Shown here piece after piece: positions 35,509-45,021 of a stretch of 64,000 nucleotides of DNA. The notes under the pieces are model-generated. The model had not been told where the DNA came from, did no database searches, and was given only the letters and a program-made list of their open reading frames with translations. The stretch's first letter is position 1; each line of letters begins with the position of its first letter. Source of the stretch: Planctomycetota bacterium (GTDB lineage: Bacteria > Planctomycetota > B15-G4 > SIAN01); the NCBI GenBank assembly GCA_016795285.1, contig JAEUIC010000011.1, positions 124,001 through 188,000 on the forward strand, given 5' to 3'. The position numbers and the translations under genes are program-made.

Positions 35509-38500
35509 CGCGACCCTCCCGTCGGCGCGCGGCGGAACCGTTCCGCGTCGTCGCGCTCCATCGAATCGAGCGCCACTCGCGCCGCCACCACGCAGCGGAA
35601 GCCGAGCGACGCGCGCCGCGCATCGATCCACGCCACCTCGACCTTCGCGAAGTCGAACGCCGTGGTGTCGAACGCGCCGCCGGCGGCGAACCGCTCGCGC
35701 GACGCGGGATCGGCCGGATCGGGCGAAGTCGCCGTCCACTCGGCGACGTTGCTGCAGAGATCGACGATCCCCTCCGGCGTCGCATCGAGCGCGCCGTCGC
35801 CGCCGACCGCGCCCGGCCCCTGGTCGCGCCGCCCGACGCGCAGCCGCTCGCGCTCGAGCGGCACGCCGCTTCGCGCCCCCGCCCACGGCCGGTAGCCGGG
35901 TCCGCGCACCGTCCACTCCCACTCGAGCAGCGTCGGCAGCCGCTTGCCGCACCAGCGCGCGAAGGCATCCGCCTCGTGCCAGTCGACGCCGGTCATCGGC
36001 AGCTCGGGCGGTTCCGCCAGCAGCCGCACGAGCAGTTCGTCGGCGCGCTGCGCATCGCCGCCGGCCCGCCCGTCGCTCCACGGCGCGGCACTGCGATAGC
36101 CGCGCTCGTCATCGGCGAGGAACGCGAGGAACTGCCCCTGCGTCACCTCGGTCGCGTCGACGTAGAGGTCCTCGATCGCGCCCGCTGCGACCTCCTGCTG
36201 CCAGCTGCGCGGCGGCGCGGCGTCGGCGGCGTAGAGCGGCAATCCGGCGGCGACGAAGAGGCGGTTCTCCTCGGCCTCGACCTGCCCGCCGAAGACGTAG
36301 CGGCCGAGGTCGTTGCCGCGCACGCGCACCATCGCCACCGCGTCGCGAAGCCCGTGGCCGCCGACGATGCGCTCGGGCGTGAAGCGGTGCAGCGTCGGCA
36401 GGCGGCGCCGCTCGAGCTGCGGCGGGCCGACCGTGCCGTCGCGATCGGTGGCGCGCACCTCGATCTCGATCTCGCGCCCCGACCAGGTGAACGGGAACGG
36501 CTCGGCGAGCCAGCCGCTCCAGTAGCTCTCCGCCCCGACGCTCTTCTGCGCCAGTTCGAAGGCGATCGCGCGCGCGCCGGCGCCGGCGCCGACCGGCCGC
36601 GCAAGCGCCGTCACCTGCGCCACGCCGTTGTCGTCGCGCGCGCGCACCTCGGCGAACCAGCTCTCGTTCGTGCCGTCCTCGCGCAGCGTCGCGTTGAAGT
36701 CGCGCAGCGGGCTCGGTTGCAGCAGCTCGACCGCGGGACCGGCGAGGCTCACGCGCCAACCGACCGAGCCGATCGTCGGCGGATTGCCCGCCGCATCGTG
36801 CGCCTCGACCACGAGCCGCCACTCGCCGTCGGCGTCGACGCCGCTCTCCTCCCACGGCCGCGGCACCGCGAACGAGCGCGCCTCGCCGGCGACCAGCGCC
36901 TCCGCCAGCGTGCCGCGCCGCACCACGGTCGCGCTCCCGGTCGCCGCGTCGGCAGCGCTCCGCTCGAGCCGCCAACTGACGCGCGCCGGCGTCTTCTGCC
37001 CGCCGATCGGCGGGTCGGCGAGCTCGACGACGAGCTCGGGCAGCGACTCCTCGGCGCGGCGCACCACCGGCGGCGACTCGAAGCCGCGCAGCGCCACGCT
37101 CGGCGCACTGCGATCGACGACCAGCAGCGCCCGCCAGTCGCGCTCCGGATCGGCGCTCGCCGGCCCGCCGCGCGCGCCGGCCTCGACGCGCCAGCCGCGC
37201 AGCTGCAGCGGAACGACCCCTTCGGCGGGCAGCGACAGCGTGCCGCTCGCCGCGTTCTCGACCTCGCGCTCGAGGCGCGCGTCGGCGACGACCGTCGCGC
37301 TCCCGTCGGGCGCGTGCATCGTCGCCTGCAGCTGCGCCGGCACCGCGTTGACGCGCCGCAACGCGAGGCTCGCCTCGCTCGCGCACGTGAAGACGACCGC
37401 ATCGGGCACGAGGCGGCGCGGCCCGTCGCCGACGTCGAGCGTCGCGGCGAAGTCGACCTCGTCGACGCTGAAGTCGAACGGCAGCTCGCCGGCGAGTTCG
37501 CCGTCGCGCGACCGCTCGGGGGCGCGCGCCACCGACTCGCTCTCGTCGAAGCGCCAGGCGAGCCGCCCCGCGTAGGGGGCGCCGCCGCGCAGCGCCTTCA
37601 CCTCGGCGAGGTCGAGGTCGAAGGCGAGCGCGCGCGGCTCCGACCACTCGCGCAGCACGTTCCCCTCGACGTCGCGGACCGCCAGCACAAGCGTCGCCGG
37701 TCGCTGCAGCGTCGCCTGGAAGCGCGGCGCCGCGCGCGGTCCGACGAACCAGCGCTCGCCGCTGCGCAGCGCGGTGAAGCGCGGCGCCGACTCGGCCGCG
37801 AGCGCGCTCGCCACCAGCGGCAGCGGCTCCGATTCGGGGAAGCGGCGCGTCGCGCGCCGGCCGCTGCGATCGCGCGCCTCGATCTCGAACTGCACGCTCG
37901 CGCGCGACGTCCCGGCCGCCGCCGCGTCCGCCTCGAACAGCGCGGCGAGCGGCGCCTCGAAGCGCGACCGCCCCGCCTCGAGCTGCGTCGCCGTCGCCGC
38001 CACCTCGCGGCCGTCGACGCGCACCGCGAGCCGCTCGAGGTCAGCTGCCGCCGCGCCGACCACCTCGATCGACAGCGACTGCCCGCGCGGATCGAGCGCG
38101 CGGCCGCGCCGCCCCGCCACCTCGATCGCGCCGAGCGACCACGCCGCGCCGCCGATCCAGACCAGCTCGAGGTCGACCGAGCGGCGGCCCGCATCGGGGC
38201 CGTCGACCACACGGAGGGTGGCGCGCCGCGAGAGCCGCTCGGTCGCTTCGGCGGTCGCCTCGACGACGATCTGCCCGCCGGCGTCGACCGTCGCGCGGAA
38301 GCCGTCGACGGCGCGCGCCTCGCTCGCGCCCGCCTCGCCGCTGCGCCCGCGCGCGTCGGCGAGCAGCAGCTCGGTGCCGGGTGCCAGCGCGAGGTCGCTC
38401 GCACGCAGCCGTTGCGTGGCGCGCTCCGGCCCGAACCAGAGCGGCGCCTCGGCGATCGGCCGGTCGCTCTCGAGCTCGAACAACGGGAAGCGCGCCTTCG

Positions 38501-40169
38501 CCAGCGCGTCGGCGACGTCGCGCTGCTTGATGCGCTGCACGATGAAGCCGGTCGCCGCCAGCAGCACCAGCAGCAGCGGGGCCGCCCAACGCAGCTGCTG
38601 CGCGAGCGGCGGATGGACGACGCGATCGAGCTCGGCGAAGGCGGCCGCGCTGGTGGCGAAGCGCTGCTCGCGATCGCGGCGCAGGCAGCGGTCGACGAAC
38701 TGCGCGAAGGCGCGCGGCACCTTGGCGCCCGCGTCGGCGAGGCGGCGCGCCTCCTGCGTGAGATGGACCTCGAGCCAGTCCATGCGGCGCTTCGGCGCCG
38801 TGAAGGGGAGCTCGCCGGTGACCATCTGGTAGGCCATCACGCCGAGCGAGTAGAGGTCGGAGCGACCGTCGAGCGCGACGATCGAGCGGCCCGGCAGCAG
38901 GTGGGCGCACTGCTCGGGCGATGCGTACTCGGGCGTGCAGGAGCTCGAGCGGTGGATCGCGCTCGCGGAGTCGTCGCTGCTCGCCGCGGCGGGCTGCAGC
39001 GCGCGCAACGTCGAGGTGGCGCTGCGCGGCGCGCTGCCCGCGGACGCGCCGCCCGCCGTCGCGCCGCCGGCCGCGCCGCTCGCGCCGCCGCTCGCCGCCG
39101 GCTTCTCGGCGCCGCCGACGTACTGGCCGATGCCGAAGTCGATCACCTTCACCCGCTCGACGCCGCCGGCGCCGCGCACGAGGAAGACGTTGCGCGGCTT
39201 CAGGTCGAGGTGGAGGATCGACTCGGTCGCGCTCAGGTGGTGCGCGGCGCGCAGCGCGTCGACGATCTGCAGCGTGAGCTCCATCGCCACCTTCGGCGGC
39301 AGGCGCTTCTCGCGCTTCAAGCGCGTCTCGAGGTCCTCGCCCTCGAGCAGCTCCATCACGAAGCAGCAGCTGCCGTCGGGCAGCTCGTCGAAGCTCTTCC
39401 AGTCGACGATGTTCGGATGGGAGAGGCGGGTGACGCGGCGCGCCTCGTCCTTGAACTCCTGCACTTCGGCGGCGGTGCAGGCGGCGCGCGCGTTCATCAC
39501 CTTGATGGCGACGCGCGAACCGAGCGTCTCGTCGCGCGCCTCGAAGACGGCACCGAAGCCGCCGCGGCCGATCTCGCGCACGATGCGGTACTTGCCGCTG
39601 ATCCAGTCGCCCGGCGCCAGCGCGACGCCCGCCTTCGGCGCCACCTGCGCCGCGACGGCGCGCGCCACCGGCGCCGGCAGCGGCGGCAGCGCCACGACCT
39701 GCGCCGCGCCGCTCGCCAGCGTCTCGCCGCCCGCCTGCTCGAGCGCCGCGCGCGCCTGCTCGCCGGCCAGCACCAGCGCCGGTCGCGGATCGCGCGAGAG
39801 CGTCGCGCCGAGCCCGTCGAGCGAGCCGGCGCGCCGCGTGTCGCCGCCCGCATCGTCGCGCAGCACCACGATGCGCGGCGGCAGCGAAGCGCCGCCGATC
39901 GTCGCGCCGCCGGCGGCCAGCGCCGCGGCGATCGCCCGCTCGAAGCGCAGCCCGAGCCGCGCATCGGAGGGCGACTCGCCCGGCAGCAGCTGCGCGACGC
40001 GCTTGCCGAAGTCGAGCGTCTCCTGCGCATCGGCCGCCTCGCGCGCGAGCTCGGCGCGCAGCGCGGCGACGCGCGCCGGCTCCCGCGCCGCGCTGCCAGC
40101 CGGCTGGCCGCGCGCCGCATCGACCTGGTCGAGCAGCAGTCGTTCGAGCGCGTCGAGCGGAGCGTTCAC
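35505..40169 (-). CDS. Transmembrane Ser/Thr kinase with extracytoplasmic FGE-sulfatase domain
   Basis: 1554 residues. The kinase domain lies at about 190-520: GRGGFGAV (201-208), Lys223 in AIKVM, LHLDLKPRN with Asp322, DFG at 344-346. The catalytic loop has HLD, not HRD. The activation segment carries an Ala/Gly/Ser-rich insert of about 55 residues before TPEYASPEQ. A membrane span sits at about 528-545. The next 790 residues are beta-rich, with repeated Ig-like strands. Residues about 1335-1535 are an FGE-sulfatase domain (VDATEVTQGQFLAFL, MTGVDWHEADAFARWCGKRLPTLLEWEWT, VDLCSNVAEW). The domain is outside the cytoplasm and probably binds a ligand. The start is GTG 40169, overlapping the upstream gene's stop. 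Confidence 0.85.
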   Translation of the reverse strand: MNAPLDALERLLLDQVDAARGQPAGSAAREPARVAALRAELAREAADAQETLDFGKRVAQLLPGESPSDARLGLRFERAIAAALAAGGATIGGASLPPRIVVLRDDAGGDTRRAGSLDGLGATLSRDPRPALVLAGEQARAALEQAGGETLASGAAQVVALPPLPAPVARAVAAQVAPKAGVALAPGDWISGKYRIVREIGRGGFGAVFEARDETLGSRVAIKVMNARAACTAAEVQEFKDEARRVTRLSHPNIVDWKSFDELPDGSCCFVMELLEGEDLETRLKREKRLPPKVAMELTLQIVDALRAAHHLSATESILHLDLKPRNVFLVRGAGGVERVKVIDFGIGQYVGGAEKPAASGGASGAAGGATAGGASAGSAPRSATSTLRALQPAAASSDDSASAIHRSSSCTPEYASPEQCAHLLPGRSIVALDGRSDLYSLGVMAYQMVTGELPFTAPKRRMDWLEVHLTQEARRLADAGAKVPRAFAQFVDRCLRRDREQRFATSAAAFAELDRVVHPPLAQQLRWAAPLLLVLLAATGFIVQRIKQRDVADALAKARFPLFELESDRPIAEAPLWFGPERATQRLRASDLALAPGTELLLADARGRSGEAGASEARAVDGFRATVDAGGQIVVEATAEATERLSRRATLRVVDGPDAGRRSVDLELVWIGGAAWSLGAIEVAGRRGRALDPRGQSLSIEVVGAAAADLERLAVRVDGREVAATATQLEAGRSRFEAPLAALFEADAAAAGTSRASVQFEIEARDRSGRRATRRFPESEPLPLVASALAAESAPRFTALRSGERWFVGPRAAPRFQATLQRPATLVLAVRDVEGNVLREWSEPRALAFDLDLAEVKALRGGAPYAGRLAWRFDESESVARAPERSRDGELAGELPFDFSVDEVDFAATLDVGDGPRRLVPDAVVFTCASEASLALRRVNAVPAQLQATMHAPDGSATVVADARLEREVENAASGTLSLPAEGVVPLQLRGWRVEAGARGGPASADPERDWRALLVVDRSAPSVALRGFESPPVVRRAEESLPELVVELADPPIGGQKTPARVSWRLERSAADAATGSATVVRRGTLAEALVAGEARSFAVPRPWEESGVDADGEWRLVVEAHDAAGNPPTIGSVGWRVSLAGPAVELLQPSPLRDFNATLREDGTNESWFAEVRARDDNGVAQVTALARPVGAGAGARAIAFELAQKSVGAESYWSGWLAEPFPFTWSGREIEIEVRATDRDGTVGPPQLERRRLPTLHRFTPERIVGGHGLRDAVAMVRVRGNDLGRYVFGGQVEAEENRLFVAAGLPLYAADAAPPRSWQQEVAAGAIEDLYVDATEVTQGQFLAFLADDERGYRSAAPWSDGRAGGDAQRADELLVRLLAEPPELPMTGVDWHEADAFARWCGKRLPTLLEWEWTVRGPGYRPWAGARSGVPLERERLRVGRRDQGPGAVGGDGALDATPEGIVDLCSNVAEWTATSPDPADPASRERFAAGGAFDTTAFDFAKVEVAWIDARRASLGFRCVVAARVALDSMERDDAERFRRAPTGGSR

Positions 40170-43100
40170 CGGCCACCTCCGAACCAGATCGAAAGGCCGA
40201 AGCCGGGCGTCGAGAAGCAGCCCACGGCGTCGAGCTCGCCGTCGCCATCGACGTCGGCCAGGGTCGCCGTCGCCGGCAGGCTCGGCGCGGTCGCCGAATC
40301 GCGCAGCAGCTGGTCGGGCGCGACGGCGAAGCTGCCGCCGCCGCGCTGCAGGAAGAGGGCGAGCGTCGGCTGCGACGGATCGCCGTTGGCGCACAGCAGG
40401 TCGAGATCGCCGTCGTCGTCGGCATCGCCGATCGCGATGGCGACCGGCTTCTTCAGCGACCCGTCGGTGCCGATCTCCTGGCGCGCCGCGAAGCCGCGCG
40501 GCGGCGCCGGCGCGCGATCCTGGCGCCAGACCACCAGCCGATCGCGGTTCTTGCTGGGCGCCGCGAGGTCCAAGCGGCCGTCGCCGTCGAGATCGGCGAG
40601 CGCCACCGCTTCGGGGCGCACCGAGCCGTTGGCGAGCGTCACGCTCGGCGCGCTCTCCGGACCGCCGACGGCGCCGAAGAAGAGGAGCAGCGACGCGTCG
40701 GCCAGCGCCAGGTCGACCCGCCCGTCGCCGTCGACATCGCCGGCGGCGAGGCCGCTCGGCTGGCTGATCCCGGCGGTGAGGAAGCTCGGCGGCGCGAACG
40801 CGGCCGGTCCGACCTGGCGGAACCACGCGATCCGCTTGTTCCCCGCATCGGCCACCGCGAGGTCCTGAGCGCCGTCGCCGTCGAGATCGGCGGCGACGAT
40901 CGCCAGCGGATCGGCGCCGACCACGCCGGGCGACTGCGCGACCCCGAGCGAGAGCTCGACGTCGGGCGCGGCGGCGAAGCGCGGCGGCGCGCCGCCGTCG
41001 TTGAAGAAGAGCGCGACGATCGCCTCGTCGACCGGCCCGCTGCCGTCGCGATCGACTTGCGCGGTGACGGCGAGGTCGAGGTCGCCGTCGTCGTCGAGGT
41101 CGGCAGCCGCCAGCGCCTTCGGCACGTCGGTGAGGCCGACGCCGCCGAGGATGAAGTCGGGCGCGTTCGGGAAGAGGCCGGGGCTCGACTGCAGCCAGAC
41201 GAAGAGATGCGGCACCAGCGCGTCGTTGGCGAGCAGCGCGGCCACGTCGCGATCGCCGTCGCCGTCGAGGTCGGCGATCAGCGGCGCCGCCGGGTTGCCG
41301 AAGATGCGCGGCGGCACGAGCGTGCGCTCCGGCGTCGCCGCGAACGGCACCGCGCGCTGCGTCGCGAACCAGGTGAGCGTGTCGCTGCCCGCCTCGGCCG
41401 CCAGCAGGTCGAGCGCGCCGTCGCCGTCGAGGTCGGCGGCGAGCAGCGCGGCCGGCTCGCTCGCGCCGCTGGAGAGCGCGAGGACGAGGTCGGGATCGCG
41501 ATCGCCGCCCTGCCCGAAGGTGCCGTCGGGTTTCTGCGCGAAGACGAGGAGCGTGCCGAACAGCTCGCTCGCCGCGACGAGGTCGTCGTCGCCGTCGCGG
41601 TCGACGTCGGCGGCGATCAGCGCGGTCGGTGCGCCCGAGGTGAAGAGGCGGCCGTGCGCTTGCGCGACGAACTGCAGCGGCGCGACCTGCCGGAAGAGGA
41701 CCACCTCGCTCGTGTCGCGCGAAGTGACCGCGAGGTCGGCGTCCCCATCGGCGTCGGCGTCGAGCGCGACCAGGTCGCGCGGCGCGTCGAGCGCGGCGAG
41801 CAGCTGCGCCGTCGGCGCCGTCGCGAAGCCGCCGCCCGCCGCCTGCACGAAGAGCGCGACGTCGTCGCCGCTGCCGTTCGCCACTGCGAGGTCGAGCCGG
41901 CCATCGCCATCGATGTCGGCTGCGGCCAGCGCGACCGGATCGTGCGTCGTGCCGCCGCCGCCGACCACGCGGTTCTTCGCCGACGCGAAGCCGCCCGCCT
42001 CGCCGTAGAGGAGCGCCACGTCGTCGCTGCCGCCGTTGGCCACCGCGAGGTCGAGCGCGCCGTCGCGATCGAGGTCGGCCACCAGCAGGTCGGCGGGATT
42101 CGCGATGGCGGCGGTCACCACGAGGCTCGGCACGGTCGGGAAGGTGCCGTTGCCGGCCTGGAAGAAGAGCGCCACCGAGCCGGAGCCGCCGTTGCCGCGG
42201 CTCGCGCACGCCACGTCGAGCCGCCCGTCGCCGTCGAAGTCGGCGAGCGCTACGGCGGACGGGCGCGGCGTGCCGGCCGGCCCGCCGAGCGGCAGCGCAT
42301 CGGCGACGAAGCTCGCCCCCGCCGCCTTCCGGAGCAGCCGCACCGAATCGGAGAGCTCGCTCGCGACCGCGAGGTCGAGGTCGCCGTCGCCGTCGAGGTC
42401 GCCGCGCGCCAGCGCCACCGGCCGATCGGCGAGCGCCGTCGAGGAGAACGAGCGCGCCGCCACCTCGACCGTCGCGCGCACCGTGCGCGGCGTGGTCACC
42501 TCCTGGCCGCTGCCGTACTCGTCGTCGAACGGCACGAGGCGCAGCAGCACGCCGCCCTCCTGCACCACCGCATCGCGCTCCCAACGGAAGAGGCCGGTGG
42601 TGCCCTCCTCGGCGGCGCGCAGCGGCGTCGCGCGCTCGACGAGACGCCACGGCGCGCATGGCGCGGGCGGCGGATCGAAGGGCGTCCCGTCGGTCGCGGT
42701 GGCGACGTAGGCGCGCTGCGCCGCCGGCTCGAAGGCGACGATCGTGCGCCGCTGCGCGATGCCGCCGACGGCGACCAGATCGCCGTGGCCCGGCAACGCG
42801 GCGAGCCGCAGCCCGGCATCCCCGAGCGCGAGCGACGCCGGCGCGACGGCCAGCCCGCTCGCCACCACGCGCGCCACGCCGACGTCGGGACCGCCGAGCG
42901 CCAGCGACTGCAGCTCGAAGGCGCCGTCGCCCTGCAGATCGGTGCAGCAGAGCAGCGTGCGCGAGCGCGGCTCGTAGGCCAACGCGCCCGGCCGTTCGAG
43001 CGAGCCGGACTGCAGCGCGAGCGGGCTCGTGATGCCGGTGGTGACGTCGACGCGCAGCAGCCGCCCGAGCCGGCCGCCCGCGCCGAGGAAGGTGCGCTCG

Positions 43101-44845
43101 CTCACGAGGAGCGAATCGGGGAGCGACGGATCGCGCGCGAGCCCGCTCGGCTCCGCGAGCCCCGCCTTCAGCACGACGAGCGGCGCCGCCGGATCGAGCA
43201 GCGACACGGCGTGGAGCGCGTCGCCCGCCACCAGCAGCGCGCGCCCCGCATCCCACGCCAGCAGCGCGCGCGCCGGCGTCGCCAGCGCGCTCGGGCCGTG
43301 GAGCCGCGTCGCGCTGCCGTCGGCGAAGTCGGCGCGCTCGAGCAGGAGCGCACCGCCGACGTCGCTCGCCACCAGCGCGTGGCGCTGACCGGCCTCGAGG
43401 GCGAACGCGGTCGGCACGCCGCTGCTGCCGGCGCTGCCGTGCGCCAGCGTGCGCAGCGCGCGGCCCGTCGCGAGGTCGAACTCCTCGATCGCCCAGCCGG
43501 TCGCGGCGTCGTGGCGCAGCAGCGCGGCGCGGTCGCCCTCGGCGAAGGTCGCCACCGCCACCGGATCGGCGAGCAGCGGCAGCAGCGCCGGCCAGCGCAC
43601 GCTCGCCAGCTCGAACGCGTCGCTGCGCCCGAGCAGCTCGAGCTCCCGGCCGACCGGCCCGCCGAGCGCCGTCAAAGCCGCGAACCCCTCGGCCGCCAGG
43701 TCGAGCTCGAGCGCGAACGCGTCGCTCGCCGCGCGCGCGAAGCCACGCAGCTCGCTTCGCCGCTCCTCGGCGATCTGCAGGAGGCGGCGCTGCGTCGGAT
43801 CGGCGAGCGCAGCGCGCAGCTCCGCCGGCGTGGCGGGCAGCGTCGGGAACGGACTGCCCGCCGCGGTCCACTGCACCACTACGTCGACGCGATCGCCCTC
43901 GCCATCGGCGACCTCGAAGCGCAGCGGCAGGCGGCCGCGCTGGTCGGGATCGGCGGCGAAGGCGGCGCCGTCGAGGAAGGCGATCGGCTCGCTGTTGTTG
44001 TCGACGCGGAAGTCGCCGCTCTCGACCGTCGCGCCGATCGCGACGCCATCGTCGGCGTGGAAGCGCAGCCGCACGTCGGCCTGCGCCGCGCCGAGGTCGC
44101 GCAGCGTGTCCCAGAAGAAGGTGACCGTCTTGCCGCCGCGCGGCGCGACGAGTCCGACCAGCGCGCCATCGCCCGAGCTGCCGTCGACCGCCGCCGCGTG
44201 GGCAGGCTGCCAGACGCCGGCCAGCGGGTCGCCGACCGGAAGGTCGACCCGCAGGAACTCGGCGACCACCGTCACCACGTCGTCGGAGCTGTCGGCCAAG
44301 TCGAAGTCGACTGGCACGTTGCCGGCCACCTCGCCGCTCGCGCCGAGCCGCACGCTGCTCACTTGCGGCGCGTCGTTGCCGAGGTCGAAGCGGCCGATCG
44401 TCGCCGCGCCGGCCCCCGTCCCGCCGAGCGCGCGCACCTCGAGCTCGATCCCCTCGACGTAGCCCGCGCCGAGCTGGCCCGCGACGTCCCACAGCTTCGA
44501 GTGGAGGGTGCCGCCCGCCTCGGCCGCGAGGCCGTTCAGCGCGGCGTCGATGCCCTGCGCCGGGTCGTCGAGCAGGAGCGCGTCGACGAGCGCCCCGCTC
44601 GTCGGATCGCGCCAGCGCAGCCGCACGTCGAGCGGATCGCCCTGCGCGTCCTGCGCGGTGAACTGCAGCAGCGCCGGCGAGCGGCGCGGCTCGACGATCG
44701 CGAGCCCGCCGAGCAGCGGCGGCGTGTCGGGCGTCCCCTCGCCGCCGCGCGACGCGCCGATGAAGGAGAGCGTCCCGCCGCCGCAGCCACCCGCCGCCGC
44801 GAGCAGCGCCAGCGCGCCGGCCCGAGTGAAACCACGGATCGCCAT
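40166..44845 (-). CDS. Large FG-GAP/VCBS-repeat lipoprotein
   Basis: 1559 residues. The start is ATG 44845 after GGGAG. GFTRAGALALLAAAGGC is a signal peptide with a lipobox, so it is likely anchored in the outer membrane or periplasm. Residues about 815-1545 hold 14 FG-GAP-type units, each with a calcium-binding-like D-x-D-x-D-G core such as DLDGDGDLDLAVA. This is the integrin-alpha-like beta-propeller form. The first 800 residues are beta-rich with a second propeller-like region. The stop TGA overlaps the kinase start, which suggests it works with that kinase, perhaps presenting or sensing an outside ligand. An in-frame ATG at 44929 would add a non-signal leader. Confidence 0.75.
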   Translation of the reverse strand: MAIRGFTRAGALALLAAAGGCGGGTLSFIGASRGGEGTPDTPPLLGGLAIVEPRRSPALLQFTAQDAQGDPLDVRLRWRDPTSGALVDALLLDDPAQGIDAALNGLAAEAGGTLHSKLWDVAGQLGAGYVEGIELEVRALGGTGAGAATIGRFDLGNDAPQVSSVRLGASGEVAGNVPVDFDLADSSDDVVTVVAEFLRVDLPVGDPLAGVWQPAHAAAVDGSSGDGALVGLVAPRGGKTVTFFWDTLRDLGAAQADVRLRFHADDGVAIGATVESGDFRVDNNSEPIAFLDGAAFAADPDQRGRLPLRFEVADGEGDRVDVVVQWTAAGSPFPTLPATPAELRAALADPTQRRLLQIAEERRSELRGFARAASDAFALELDLAAEGFAALTALGGPVGRELELLGRSDAFELASVRWPALLPLLADPVAVATFAEGDRAALLRHDAATGWAIEEFDLATGRALRTLAHGSAGSSGVPTAFALEAGQRHALVASDVGGALLLERADFADGSATRLHGPSALATPARALLAWDAGRALLVAGDALHAVSLLDPAAPLVVLKAGLAEPSGLARDPSLPDSLLVSERTFLGAGGRLGRLLRVDVTTGITSPLALQSGSLERPGALAYEPRSRTLLCCTDLQGDGAFELQSLALGGPDVGVARVVASGLAVAPASLALGDAGLRLAALPGHGDLVAVGGIAQRRTIVAFEPAAQRAYVATATDGTPFDPPPAPCAPWRLVERATPLRAAEEGTTGLFRWERDAVVQEGGVLLRLVPFDDEYGSGQEVTTPRTVRATVEVAARSFSSTALADRPVALARGDLDGDGDLDLAVASELSDSVRLLRKAAGASFVADALPLGGPAGTPRPSAVALADFDGDGRLDVACASRGNGGSGSVALFFQAGNGTFPTVPSLVVTAAIANPADLLVADLDRDGALDLAVANGGSDDVALLYGEAGGFASAKNRVVGGGGTTHDPVALAAADIDGDGRLDLAVANGSGDDVALFVQAAGGGFATAPTAQLLAALDAPRDLVALDADADGDADLAVTSRDTSEVVLFRQVAPLQFVAQAHGRLFTSGAPTALIAADVDRDGDDDLVAASELFGTLLVFAQKPDGTFGQGGDRDPDLVLALSSGASEPAALLAADLDGDGALDLLAAEAGSDTLTWFATQRAVPFAATPERTLVPPRIFGNPAAPLIADLDGDGDRDVAALLANDALVPHLFVWLQSSPGLFPNAPDFILGGVGLTDVPKALAAADLDDDGDLDLAVTAQVDRDGSGPVDEAIVALFFNDGGAPPRFAAAPDVELSLGVAQSPGVVGADPLAIVAADLDGDGAQDLAVADAGNKRIAWFRQVGPAAFAPPSFLTAGISQPSGLAAGDVDGDGRVDLALADASLLLFFGAVGGPESAPSVTLANGSVRPEAVALADLDGDGRLDLAAPSKNRDRLVVWRQDRAPAPPRGFAARQEIGTDGSLKKPVAIAIGDADDDGDLDLLCANGDPSQPTLALFLQRGGGSFAVAPDQLLRDSATAPSLPATATLADVDGDGELDAVGCFSTPGFGLSIWFGGGR

Positions 44846-45021
44846 CGACGTCGCTCCCGTCCGCTCCCCGCCGCGCCGCCCGACCGCGCAGGCAAGGCGA
44901 CGTGCTGCGACGAACGCGAACGGACGCACGCGCCCTTCGCGGCGCTAACTTGGCCGCGCCCCATCGGCCGAGGAGCCGTGGCGGACGGCCCGATCCGAGC
45001 GGTGCGCCGGAGACCCCCACC

